In this document: one piece after another, positions 8,406-16,611 of the stretch | How the letters are laid out: every line of letters starts with the position of its first letter | How positions within the stretch are numbered: position 1 is the first letter of the stretch | Source of the DNA: Armatimonadota bacterium | GTDB taxonomy: Bacteria > Armatimonadota > Zipacnadia > UBA1398 > JAKPQA01 | Length of the DNA stretch: 64,000 nucleotides | Direction of reading: 5' to 3' | NCBI GenBank assembly: GCA_029547025.1 | Contig: JAKPQA010000279.1 | Location: forward strand, 1-64,000 | Notes under the pieces: model-generated | What the model was told of the DNA's origin: nothing | Seen by the model: only the letters and a program-made list of their open reading frames with translations | The model's database searches: none | Program-made: the position numbers and the translations under genes

Positions 8406-10639
8406 GGGTGTTCGTTCGCCCGCGCGCGTCCGGGCCGGGCGCCCCCAGGCGCGGCGACGCCCGCCGCCGTCTGGGCCGACTGAAGGAGCTCGGCGTCGCC
8501 CGGGTACTCGACCCTTGTGTGGTGGATGCCCTGAAGTGCCCGCACCAAGGTGTCGATAGCCGTATCGATGTCGCGAAGTGTGAGCGGCGATTCACTCAGC
8601 TGGCCCTGCTCGACTCGCGACCGCACGATCCCGCGCACCATGCTGTCGATCTTGCTGTGGGTCGGCTCACGCATGGACCTCACCGCCGCCTCGACTGAGT
8701 CGGCCAGCATCACGATGGCGGTCTCGCGCGACTGAGGCTTGGGCCCGGGATAGCGGAATCGCTCCTCGGGAACGTTCTCGGCCCCTTCGGCATCGCAAGC
8801 CTGATGATAGAAGTACTCGATCAGGGTTGTCCCGTGATGCTGGCCGATGAAATCCAGGATCTGCACCGGCAACTTGGCCGCCCGACCGCGTTCCAGCCCC
8901 TCCTTCACGTGGGATATGAGGACGAGAGCGGACATCGACGGGGTCAGGCTCGCGTGGGGGTTGGGCCCGCCGAACTGGTTTTCCGCGAAGAAATGCGGGT
9001 ACCGGAGCTTCCCGATGTCGTGGTACATGGCGCCGACTCGGACGAGGAGATCGTTCATCGCCAGCTGCTCCGCAACCTCGCCGGCCAGCGCCGCGACCTG
9101 GAGTGATGAGTGATAGGTTCCCGGCGCCCGGCGCATCATCTCGTGCAGGAGAGGTTGTCGCGGGTCCGAGAGTTCCAGCAGGCGCATGTCCGTCAGAATC
9201 TGCAGGGGCCCCTCCAGCACCCGGGCCCCAAGCTGCCCCATGAGCACGGCTCCGATCCCCGGGATGAGCGTCCACTCGGCCAGCACCCCCAGCCCAGACC
9301 AATCCCCCGCCGCAAGCCCTTCAGAGCCAAAGAGCCCCCGCACCACCACCACGGCAGCCAGGTTCGATGCGCCGCCGCCAATCCCCAGCCGCAGCGCGGT
9401 GAGGGCCGACCCCGTGGTCCCACGAGCGATCAAGACGCCGACCAGCCCAGCGCACGACGTGGTCAGCAGTGCCAGGAGGCTGTTGCCGCCCACCATGGCC
9501 GCGGCGACACTCACGATGCCGATCACCAGTAGGGCCGGCAGGCTCCCGAATAGTAGAAAGCACATGACACCGATGGCTTGGCTGGCCGCCATAACGACGG
9601 CGACGCCCTCCATCGAGCGGCTGGGCGCCAGCGCCAGGTTGGTAATGAGCGTTCCCCCGACCACCGTGCCGGCCACGGCAGTCAGTGCCTTTGCATTCGC
9701 CCACAGCTCCGGGACGCAGTAGCGGAACATCAGGCCGAAAAGCAGCACACTGAGTGCGGCCGCCGTGGCCGTATAGGCCAGCTGGAGGTAGTCGACCTGC
9801 TCCTGGAGTAGCCCGAGGTGCGCGAGCTTCTCATAGGCCAGCTGATCAACGATCTGGCCCTCCTCGACGATGCGTTCGCGCTCCTTGACGGAGATGATGT
9901 GGCGCTGGACCTGATCCTGCGCCCGCTGCATGGCCGCCCGGGTCGCCGCATCGTTATAGCGCATGTTCGGCCGGAAACACGCACTGACGACCTCGCCGAG
10001 GGCTTCCCCAACCGGCCCACCCGCGGCGCGGCATGCCTCGGCCATTCGCTTCCGGGCCGCCTCATGCGCTTCCGGCTCATCATCCCGCGTCTCCGACTCC
10101 AGTGCTTCTCGCCGGATCACCTCTCTTCCGCGAGCTCGGAGCGCCTGCAGCTCGTCCGGGCTCCGGCGCACCAGGTTGCGCATGGCTCCGAGACTGATGT
10201 CCAGTCCGGCCTGCTTGAGCGACTGGGCCAGTTCATCGTCCGGCTCGCGCTCAGCGGGCGGGGTCCCCTTCTGCCGGTCGATGGCCGCGCGCAGCGCCGC
10301 CCATACAGCATCAAGGTCTGCTTCCATCTCCGACTGGGCTTGGACCTTGGCGCTATCGTACTGCTTGGGGGTGTTGCTTCTCGCCTGTTCGATGGCCTGG
10401 CGAGTGGCTTCCTCATCCTCAAACTGCGCATCCCGGGGCGAGAGGACGGTTCGCGGCGAGGGCTCGCCGACCTGCACGTGCAATGCGCGGGGGGCCACGC
10501 GGGTGCACACCGCGGCCGAGAAGCTCAATACCACGGCCCCACTCAGCAGCACACGGGAAAGGCGGCGCCGGGCCTCTTCACTCCCGCGGCCGGGGACCAC
10601 CCGGGCCCATCTGCGGATCAGGTCAGCCAGCCTGCGCAC
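8402..10639 (-). CDS. pgpH: 7TM-HD family phosphohydrolase, PgpH type
   Basis: 745 residues. An N-terminal membrane helix (about 30-50), an extracytoplasmic 7TMR-HDED-like domain (about 55-290, helical and charged), a block of about seven membrane segments (290-480) and a cytoplasmic HD domain make up the PgpH architecture. HD motifs include GTYHSSLQVAALAGEVAEQL, MYHDIGKLRYPHFFAENQ and a later FIGQHHGT. PgpH enzymes hydrolyse c-di-AMP, which is the likely role here. Start is GTG, 12 bp downstream of the phoH stop, and the stop overlaps ybeY. Confidence 0.92.
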   Translation of the reverse strand: MRRLADLIRRWARVVPGRGSEEARRRLSRVLLSGAVVLSFSAAVCTRVAPRALHVQVGEPSPRTVLSPRDAQFEDEEATRQAIEQARSNTPKQYDSAKVQAQSEMEADLDAVWAALRAAIDRQKGTPPAEREPDDELAQSLKQAGLDISLGAMRNLVRRSPDELQALRARGREVIRREALESETRDDEPEAHEAARKRMAEACRAAGGPVGEALGEVVSACFRPNMRYNDAATRAAMQRAQDQVQRHIISVKERERIVEEGQIVDQLAYEKLAHLGLLQEQVDYLQLAYTATAAALSVLLFGLMFRYCVPELWANAKALTAVAGTVVGGTLITNLALAPSRSMEGVAVVMAASQAIGVMCFLLFGSLPALLVIGIVSVAAAMVGGNSLLALLTTSCAGLVGVLIARGTTGSALTALRLGIGGGASNLAAVVVVRGLFGSEGLAAGDWSGLGVLAEWTLIPGIGAVLMGQLGARVLEGPLQILTDMRLLELSDPRQPLLHEMMRRAPGTYHSSLQVAALAGEVAEQLAMNDLLVRVGAMYHDIGKLRYPHFFAENQFGGPNPHASLTPSMSALVLISHVKEGLERGRAAKLPVQILDFIGQHHGTTLIEYFYHQACDAEGAENVPEERFRYPGPKPQSRETAIVMLADSVEAAVRSMREPTHSKIDSMVRGIVRSRVEQGQLSESPLTLRDIDTAIDTLVRALQGIHHTRVEYPGDAELLQSAQTAAGVAAPGGARPGRARANEHP

Positions 10640-10651
10640 CGCGCATCTTCC

Positions 10652-11674
10652 CTATGGCTCCGGCCTGCCCACGGTCTCGGCCGGCCCGTCCGTCTCCGGT
10701 CCGACCGATCGCCGGCCGGCCGCGGCCTCATCGTACGCGCGGATCACACGTCGAACCAGGGGATGGCGCACGACGTCCTCATCGGTCAGATGGACGATGC
10801 GGATCCCCTCAATGCCCTGCAGGATTCCCTCGGCATGGACGAGGCCGGACTCCTGGCCTTCGGGGAGATCCGTCTGGGTCACATCTCCCGTCACAACGAT
10901 CTTCGAGCTGAAGCCCATCCGGGTCAAGAACATCTGCATCTGGCGAACCGTCGTGTTCTGTGCCTCGTCCAGGATAACGAATGCGTTGTTCAGCGTGCGT
11001 CCACGCATGTACGCCAGGGGAACGACCTCGATGGTGCCGCGCTCGGCCAGTCGCCGCGCTCGTTCCACTCCCACCATGTCATAGAGCGCGTCATGCAGCG
11101 GGCGCAGGTAGGGGTCGACCTTCTCAGTCAGGTCGCCGGGCAGGAACCCCAGATGCTCCCCCGCCTCAACGGCCGGCCGTGTCAGGATGATCCGTTCCCG
11201 AACTTGGGCTTTGAGCTCGGCAATCGCCAAGGCCACCGCCAGATAGGTCTTCCCCGTGCCGGCAGGTCCGATGCCAAAGGTGAGGTCTGCGGCTCTCATC
11301 GCACTAACGTACGCGCGCTGGCCCGCTGTTCGAGGACGGATCTGTCGGCCGCGGTCGCCGCGGACGATGGTGTCCGCCAGTAGTCCCGCCAGGTCGATGG
11401 GTCGACCCGCGCGAGCGCGGCCAGCGGCATACTGAAGGTCCGCGGTCGTCACCGGGTGGCCTTGGCGGATCGCCTCGAGCGCCGACTGCAGAACCTGGGC
11501 CGCCCAGGCCACCGGGTCGGCCTCACCCGCAACCTCAACGGCACTGCCACGGCCGATAATCTTAACTCCCAGGATCTCGCGGAGTGCCACCAGGTGAGCG
11601 TCACCCTCGCCCACCAGGGCCGCGGCCTCGGCGGCATCCGCGGCGATCACTGTCTGATGTGCGTCCTCACCCAT
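10652..11674 (-). CDS. phoH: PhoH family ATPase
   Basis: 340 residues from the ATG at 11674. A KH-like N-terminal region (LREILGVKIIGRGSAVEVAG) precedes the PhoH ATPase, with Walker A GIGPAGTGKTYLA (about 145) and Walker B-like VILDEAQNTT. PhoH proteins are cytoplasmic ATPases linked to RNA metabolism and commonly precede ybeY. The open frame continues upstream, but the ATG at 11674 has GGAG about 7 nt before it and the KH-like region starts soon after, so longer forms are unlikely. The C-terminal tail is Pro/Gly-rich. Confidence 0.92.
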   Translation of the reverse strand: MGEDAHQTVIAADAAEAAALVGEGDAHLVALREILGVKIIGRGSAVEVAGEADPVAWAAQVLQSALEAIRQGHPVTTADLQYAAGRARAGRPIDLAGLLADTIVRGDRGRQIRPRTAGQRAYVSAMRAADLTFGIGPAGTGKTYLAVALAIAELKAQVRERIILTRPAVEAGEHLGFLPGDLTEKVDPYLRPLHDALYDMVGVERARRLAERGTIEVVPLAYMRGRTLNNAFVILDEAQNTTVRQMQMFLTRMGFSSKIVVTGDVTQTDLPEGQESGLVHAEGILQGIEGIRIVHLTDEDVVRHPLVRRVIRAYDEAAAGRRSVGPETDGPAETVGRPEP

Positions 11675-12188
11675 GGTTGTGCTCCGCCGCCCGACGGTGA
11701 CCAGCCTGCCACGCCCCGGTCGCCTCGGCCGTAGTCTATGCGCGGCCATCGGGGTCGTCAACGCGCGGTGGTGGCCCCCCCCGGGGGAGCTCTCGAAAAG
11801 CACGGCACTCTGAGCATCGGCGAACATCTTCGTAAAGAAACAAGGAAAATGCGGGTAGAACAGAGGACAACTGCCACCTCTTCCCTAAATTACTCGGCCA
11901 GTGCTGACGTTGCTTTCACCCCCTGGGTGGAGGATCGGAAGACGTGGGACCCGTGAGTCCAGGTGGAAACGCTTTCGGCGCTGGTGCGTGTGCTCGTGCC
12001 CCCATTTGATGTGACTGGTCCTTAGGGCCAGATCGCAGGCCCGCTTCGCGGGCTGGCCGGACCCTCTGACCCGCGACGACCTGGATGTCTCCAATCGGCG
12101 AGTGGTGGGGTGTTCGGCAATCACGATCAGGGTTTCCCGGGGTGGATGTCTTCGGGGAAGCGGTCCCTGCGACAGAGGTGGTGTAGGC
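11675..12188. other. Long divergent intergenic region with structured, AT-richer sequence
   Basis: No convincing gene was found between phoH (minus) and the TetR gene (plus). About 11815-11895 is clearly less GC-rich than its surroundings and could hold promoters. A strong hairpin is at 12039-12053 (GCCCGC-TTC-GCGGGC), enclosed by GGCCA at 12026-12030 and TGGCC at 12054-12058. Between 11885 and 12000 are several short complementary segments (for example CTGG with CCAG and GGAC with GTCC), which could form a multi-branched leader for either gene. I could not match it to a known riboswitch by eye. Confidence 0.4.
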
Positions 12189-12779
12189 ATGGTGACTTAC
12201 GAGGAGCCGACTCGGCGGATGCGGGGGGCCGACAGGAGGTCGCAGATCCTCGAGATGGCGACCGAGGTGTTCGGGAAGAGGGGCTTCCGCGGTTCTGCTC
12301 TACGTGATGTTGCAGATGCCTGCGGCGTAACCGAGCCGTTGATCTACAAGTACTTCCGATCCAAGCGCGAACTCTTCCTGGCGACCATCGACCACGCGAC
12401 CGAACTCGCGTTTCGTGCCGTGGCCGAGGAAGTGGGCGCGGCCGGCACCGGCGCCGAGACCCTCAAGGCCTTCGCGCGTGTTTTTGATGGCCAAACCGGT
12501 CACAAGCTGGGCACGGGCGTCCTGGTGCAGGCAGCCGCCGAAGCGGGCAAGGATCCAGATATCCGCGCGGCGGTTACCGAGACGATCACCAAACGCCTGA
12601 GCACCGTTCGCGACCTCGTGGTCAAGGGCAAGGCCGATGGGTCGCTCTCGGCCGGCGTGAATGCCGATGTCCTTTCCTGGCAGCTTCTCTCAACCGTTCT
12701 GGCTGCCACCATGTTGGCCGGAGTCGACGTGGGGTTCCCCGGCGTCGCGGCCATCTTCGAGGCCATTTTGGCGAAGTGA
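12189..12779 (+). CDS. TetR/AcrR family transcriptional regulator
   Basis: 196 residues. The N-terminal helix-turn-helix (about residues 15-60) contains RGSALRDVADACGVTEPL followed by IYKYFRSKRELFLATIDHA, the standard TetR DNA-binding signature. The C-terminal ligand domain is helical and Ala-rich with no recognisable ligand class. The ATG at 12189 is chosen because GAGGTGG lies 6 nt upstream; an upstream in-frame GTG would add 29 residues lacking family similarity. Upstream lies a 500-bp leader with hairpins; downstream is a strong terminator, so it is probably monocistronic. Confidence 0.85.
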   Translation: MVTYEEPTRRMRGADRRSQILEMATEVFGKRGFRGSALRDVADACGVTEPLIYKYFRSKRELFLATIDHATELAFRAVAEEVGAAGTGAETLKAFARVFDGQTGHKLGTGVLVQAAAEAGKDPDIRAAVTETITKRLSTVRDLVVKGKADGSLSAGVNADVLSWQLLSTVLAATMLAGVDVGFPGVAAIFEAILAK

Positions 12780-12818
12780 TCGCCTGAGTGGGTCAGTCCG
12801 TGCCGTTGCCGCATCGCT

Positions 12819-12855
12819 GACAAGCCGCCGGTGTCATCGGGGCCGGCGGCTTGTC
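12819..12855 (+). terminator. Rho-independent-like terminator after the TetR gene
   Basis: A perfect 13-bp inverted repeat GACAAGCCGCCGG / CCGGCGGCTTGTC with an 11-nt loop, followed by GTGTTTGG. It lies 40 bp beyond the TetR stop. Confidence 0.8.
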
Positions 12856-12903
12856 GTGTTTGGCCGGGCCGGTCCGACGCTCGTCGGAGGGGCGTGACGC
12901 CGC

Positions 12904-14334
12904 GTGCGCGTTCTGCTGGTCAACCCCAATCGAATGCGTCCGCCGGTGGCTCCCATCGCTCTCGAGTACCTGGCGGCGGCCCTGAGCCGAGCGAACCACC
13001 AGGTCACCGTGGCCGACCTCGGGCTCGTCGACGATCCGGCAGTCGAGCTGGCCTCGACACTGGACGCGTTCGACGCCCAACTCGTGGGTGTCACCGTCCG
13101 CAACTCCGACGACTGCTTCATGGCCAGTGCCACGAGCTTCGTCCCGGCCACAGCCGAGCTCGTCGCGCAGATCCGCGAGCGTACCGCGGCGCCTATCGTG
13201 CTCGGGGGAGCCGGCTTCTCGGCGGTGCCGGATGGGCTTCTGGCCCGGACGGGGGCCGACTATGGAGTCCGAGGCGATGGTGAGGACGCCCTGCCACGCC
13301 TCGCAACGGCCATCGAGGAGCGCGCGGATCCCGCAGGTATCCCCGGCCTGGCCATCCGCGGCCGGGCGTCCATGGGCGCGCCGCCTGCGAACGCGCCCGA
13401 TCTGAGCGGCAGCGAACCACTCCGCTGGGAGTGGATCGAGGTTGCCGATTACTTTCGGCAGGGCGGGCAGGCCGGCGTCGAGACCAAGCGGGGATGTCCA
13501 CAGGCCTGCGTCTACTGTGCCGACCCTCTGTCCAAGGGCAGCCGGGTACGGCCCAGACCCCTCGAGGCCGTCGCGCGGGAGATTGCCGGACTCGTGGCCG
13601 CCGGCATTGACCATCTGCATCTCTGCGATGCCGAGATCAATATCCCCCCCGAGCACCTGGTGGCGCTGTGCCGGGAGCTTGCACGCCGCGGCCTCGGCGA
13701 GCGTGTTCGTTGGTATGGCTACGCGACGCCGCAAGGCTTCTCGGCAGAGCTAGCGCGCTGGGCCCGGCGTGCGGGTTGCGCTGGCATCAACTTCGGCTCC
13801 GACAGTGGCGACGACGCCATGCTCGCCGCCCTGGGCCGTTCCCACACGGCTGTCGACGTGGCTGCGGCCACGAAAGCCTGCCGCGACGAAGGCATTGCCG
13901 TCATGCACGACCTGCTCCTCGGTGGACCGGGCGAGACCCGCGAGTCCATTGCGCGCACCATCGAACTGATGAAACATCTCGAACCGACTTGCGTCGGCGT
14001 CTCCTTCGGGGTCCGGCTGTACCCCGGCACCCGGCTCGCCCGGGCCATCACCCAGCAGGGGCCCCTGGCTCGGGTCCCGGGCGTGCGGGGAGAGGTCGAA
14101 GGCAATGAGGACTTGGCCCTGCCTGTCTTCTTTGTGGAGCCGGGTCTGGGCGACGAGCCCGAGCGTTACATCGCGGACCTCATCGGCCGCGATCCGCGCT
14201 TCTTCTTCGGCGGCCAGGTCGAGGAAGAAGCTGACTACAACTACAACGACAACACGCGCCTCGCCGAGGCCATCCGCAACGGGGCCCGTGGTGCCTACTG
14301 GCGCATTCTGGCCGAGCTGCGCGGCCTGCTGTGA
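12904..14334 (+). CDS. B12-binding-type radical SAM protein
   Basis: 476 residues. The N-terminal region (about 1-130: VLLVNPNRMRPPVAPIALEY, then LVGVTVRNSDD and VLGGAGFSAVPD) has the Rossmann-like fold of B12-binding radical SAM enzymes, though the DxHxxG cobalamin motif is not evident. The radical SAM core holds the CxxxCxxC cluster GCPQACVYCAD (C198, C202, C205), and GGPGETRESI is a typical later motif. These enzymes do methylation or rearrangement chemistry; substrate unknown. GTG start with a GGAGGGG run about 11 nt upstream. A short inverted repeat covers its stop codon. Confidence 0.88.
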   Translation: MRVLLVNPNRMRPPVAPIALEYLAAALSRANHQVTVADLGLVDDPAVELASTLDAFDAQLVGVTVRNSDDCFMASATSFVPATAELVAQIRERTAAPIVLGGAGFSAVPDGLLARTGADYGVRGDGEDALPRLATAIEERADPAGIPGLAIRGRASMGAPPANAPDLSGSEPLRWEWIEVADYFRQGGQAGVETKRGCPQACVYCADPLSKGSRVRPRPLEAVAREIAGLVAAGIDHLHLCDAEINIPPEHLVALCRELARRGLGERVRWYGYATPQGFSAELARWARRAGCAGINFGSDSGDDAMLAALGRSHTAVDVAAATKACRDEGIAVMHDLLLGGPGETRESIARTIELMKHLEPTCVGVSFGVRLYPGTRLARAITQQGPLARVPGVRGEVEGNEDLALPVFFVEPGLGDEPERYIADLIGRDPRFFFGGQVEEEADYNYNDNTRLAEAIRNGARGAYWRILAELRGLL

Positions 14335-14348
14335 GCCTCGGCGAGGCT
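14334..14348. terminator. Short hairpin between convergent ends
   Basis: AGCCTC-GGC-GAGGCT begins at the radical SAM stop codon. The stop of the small minus-strand ORF lies 8 bp to the right, so this hairpin could serve both directions. There is no T tract. Confidence 0.4.
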
Positions 14349-14355
14349 GGGCCCG

Positions 14356-14528
14356 CTAGTCGAACTCCCACTGCATTCGCCGGCCGACCCGCCTCTTGGT
14401 GGTCGCTGGGTCGTGGCCCGTCTCGCAGGTGTGGGCGACGTTCGGCCCGAGCCGACCGTGGTTCGTCTTCTTGCCGACCGGCAGCCCGGTGTGGCCCTTG
14501 CCTCACATTGGCGGCCCACATCACCCAT
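14356..14528 (-). pseudogene. Small basic ORF with one apparent frame break
   Basis: Reading minus strand from 14502 to the TAG at 14356 gives 48 residues with protein-like composition and strong third-position GC, including HTGLPVGKKTNHGRLGPNVA, HTCETGHD and RRMQWEFD at the end. No start codon exists in that frame because TGA precedes it. An ATG at 14528 with a GGGGGTG site 6 nt upstream begins a different frame (MGDVGRQCE). Adding one base near 14502 would join both parts into about 57 residues. It is either an assembly indel in a real small gene or a recent pseudogene. I recognise no family. Confidence 0.45.
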
Positions 14529-14742
14529 CGGCTTCACCCCCGCCGCTCACCCTGTGGCCGATTCGCACGCCGCGCCTGACCACGGCCTGATGACGGCCGC
14601 GTTCAACCTCGAGCGATGGTTGTCGATCCCGCCCCTGCCGCGCTCACGCCGAGCCAAGCCGCCCGGAGCGGGGCAGTTGACGACGGCTCTGACCCCCCAT
14701 ACCATCATCCGCGGCCGCAGCCTGTGTGCGAAGGATGACACC

Positions 14743-15576
14743 ATGCCCGAGCGCGCGTACCTCCCCGGAACGTCCATTGAGCTGTGCAACCCGGCTATCC
14801 CGCAGGGCCAGATTCGCTTCTGTCTGTTCGACTTCGACGGCACGCTCTCTCTCATCCGCGAGGGCTGGCAGGATGTTATGGTGCCCATGATGGTCGAGGT
14901 GCTTTCGGGGACCCCGAGAGCCGAGTCTCGCGAGGCCCTGTTCGGCGTGGTCCGCGATTACGTGGACCGCCTCACCGGCAAGCAGACGATCTACCAGATG
15001 CTGCAGCTCGTGGAGGAAGTGAAGAAGCGCGGGGGCACACCCAAGGACGCTCTCGCCTACAAGCATGACTATCTGGCCCTGCTCTGGGAGCGCATCCAGC
15101 ACCGCGTGGCGGACCTCAAGGCGGGCAGAGCCCAACCTGATGAGTACCTGGTCGCGGGTTCGGTCAAGCTCCTCACGGGGCTCCGCGACCGCGGTGTTAC
15201 GCTCTACCTTGCCAGCGGCACCGACATGCCGTGCGTCCTCGATGAGGCCGAAGCCCTCGGTCTCACGGGGTACTTCGATGGTGGCATCTACGGTGCCCTG
15301 GACAACTGGGAGAGCTTCTCGAAGCGCATGCTGATACAGGACCTGGTGCAGCGTTTTCAGCTGCGCGGCCCGCAGTTCCTGACATTTGGGGATGGCTTCG
15401 TCGAGATCGAGAACTGCAAGGAAGTTGGCGGGATCGCCGTGGGCGTGGCGTCCGACGAAGCTCGCCGCTCCGGCGTGGACGAGTGGAAACGCAACCGGCT
15501 CATCGGGGCGGGAGCCGACATGATCATACCGGACTTTCGCGAGGCCGACGCGCTACTCGGCTACCTGTTTCCCTAG
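14743..15576 (+). CDS. HAD superfamily hydrolase
   Basis: 277 residues. HAD motif I is LFDFDGTLS (D30 nucleophile, D32), a motif II-like segment is LYLASGTDM, and the motif IV-like acidic segment is TFGDGFVEIENCK. A helical cap sits between motifs I and II (about 45-150). HAD enzymes are usually cytoplasmic Mg-dependent phosphatases. The ATG at 14743 has AAGGA about 7 nt upstream; the open frame reads far upstream but without family features. The next gene is a deoxyhypusine-synthase-like protein 33 bp on, suggesting joint function on a phosphorylated metabolite. Confidence 0.85.
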   Translation: MPERAYLPGTSIELCNPAIPQGQIRFCLFDFDGTLSLIREGWQDVMVPMMVEVLSGTPRAESREALFGVVRDYVDRLTGKQTIYQMLQLVEEVKKRGGTPKDALAYKHDYLALLWERIQHRVADLKAGRAQPDEYLVAGSVKLLTGLRDRGVTLYLASGTDMPCVLDEAEALGLTGYFDGGIYGALDNWESFSKRMLIQDLVQRFQLRGPQFLTFGDGFVEIENCKEVGGIAVGVASDEARRSGVDEWKRNRLIGAGADMIIPDFREADALLGYLFP

Positions 15577-15609
15577 GATTTCATTCCCGTGGCGCCGGAG
15601 GTGTCCCTC

Positions 15610-16572
15610 GTGCCCCATCCTGTGTTTGATCGGAGCCGTCTGCGGCTGCGTCCGCTCTTCGAGCGTGTCCATGACTTCACCCACGCGCAGGTCATCCCGC
15701 TCGAGCGGCCGGCTCCGGCCTTCGATGACCCACAGATCGAGGCCCTGTCGGTGCGCATTCGGGCGGCCCGGCAGACCGGCGCTCCGGTCATTCTCTCTAT
15801 GGGCGCGCACGTGCTCAAGGTCGGCCTATCGCTCTACGTGGCCGACCTGGTGCGCCAGGGCTGGGTCACAGCTCTGGCCCTGAACGGCGCGTGCGTGATC
15901 CACGACTTCGAGATGGCTCTCATCGGCGCCACGACTGAGAGCGTCGCCCACTACATCCAGCAGGGCCAGTTCGGGCTCTGGACGGACACGGGGCGCATCA
16001 ATGCTCTGGCGGGTGAGGCTGCCGCGGAGGGCATCGGCCTGGGTGAACGTGTGGGCCGCGAGATCGCCACGGGTGACTTCCCCTACCGCCATCTGAGCAT
16101 TCTGGCCGCGGCCTATGAGAGCCAAGTACCGGCCACCGTTCATGTGGGGATTGGTTATGACATCATTCACGAGCACCCGAACTGCGATGGTGCGGCTCTG
16201 GGCGCCGCCTCGTACCACGACTTCCTCGTTTTCGCCGAGGTGGTTCGGCACCTCGAGGGCGGTGTCTTCCTCAACTACGGCACCGCGATCATGGGGCCGG
16301 AAGTGTACCTCAAGGCCCTCTCAATGGCGCGGAACGTTGCCCACCAGGAGGGCAAGGAGATCCGCCATTTCACCACAGCCGTCTTCGACCTGATTGACCT
16401 GGGCAATCGCCTCGATACGGAGGCCCCGAAATCCGATCCGAAGTATTACTACCGGCCGTTCAAGACCGTTCTCGTCCGCACGGTAGCCGACGGTGGCGAG
16501 AGCTTTTACATTCGTGGTGACCACACGGCCACCCTGCCCAACCTGTGGCGCCTGCTGACGCGTCAGGCCTGA
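15610..16572 (+). CDS. Deoxyhypusine-synthase-like conserved protein of unknown function
   Basis: 320 residues. The pattern GAPVILSMGAHVLKVGLSLY then GWVTALALNGACVIHDFEMA resembles the NAD-binding core of deoxyhypusine and homospermidine synthases (a glycine-rich loop, then an intra-protein IEED-like region). Later motifs are YDIIHEHPNCDG and NYGTAIMGPEV. The deoxyhypusine catalytic lysine is not obvious. Bacteria lack hypusine, so the role must differ; the fold call is tentative. The GTG at 15610 is preferred over GTG 15589 because GGAGGTG ends 6 nt before it. It follows the HAD gene and precedes the DUF4091 gene on the same strand. Confidence 0.6.
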   Translation: MPHPVFDRSRLRLRPLFERVHDFTHAQVIPLERPAPAFDDPQIEALSVRIRAARQTGAPVILSMGAHVLKVGLSLYVADLVRQGWVTALALNGACVIHDFEMALIGATTESVAHYIQQGQFGLWTDTGRINALAGEAAAEGIGLGERVGREIATGDFPYRHLSILAAAYESQVPATVHVGIGYDIIHEHPNCDGAALGAASYHDFLVFAEVVRHLEGGVFLNYGTAIMGPEVYLKALSMARNVAHQEGKEIRHFTTAVFDLIDLGNRLDTEAPKSDPKYYYRPFKTVLVRTVADGGESFYIRGDHTATLPNLWRLLTRQA

Positions 16573-16611
16573 GTTTTTCGCGCTTCAGAGGCTTTCGGAG
16601 GTGACGTCGCG

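Noticed and set aside
11885-12060. c-di-AMP (ydaO) or other known riboswitch
   Set aside because: Only short stretches resemble ydaO elements and the conserved core is not present; left as an unassigned structured leader.
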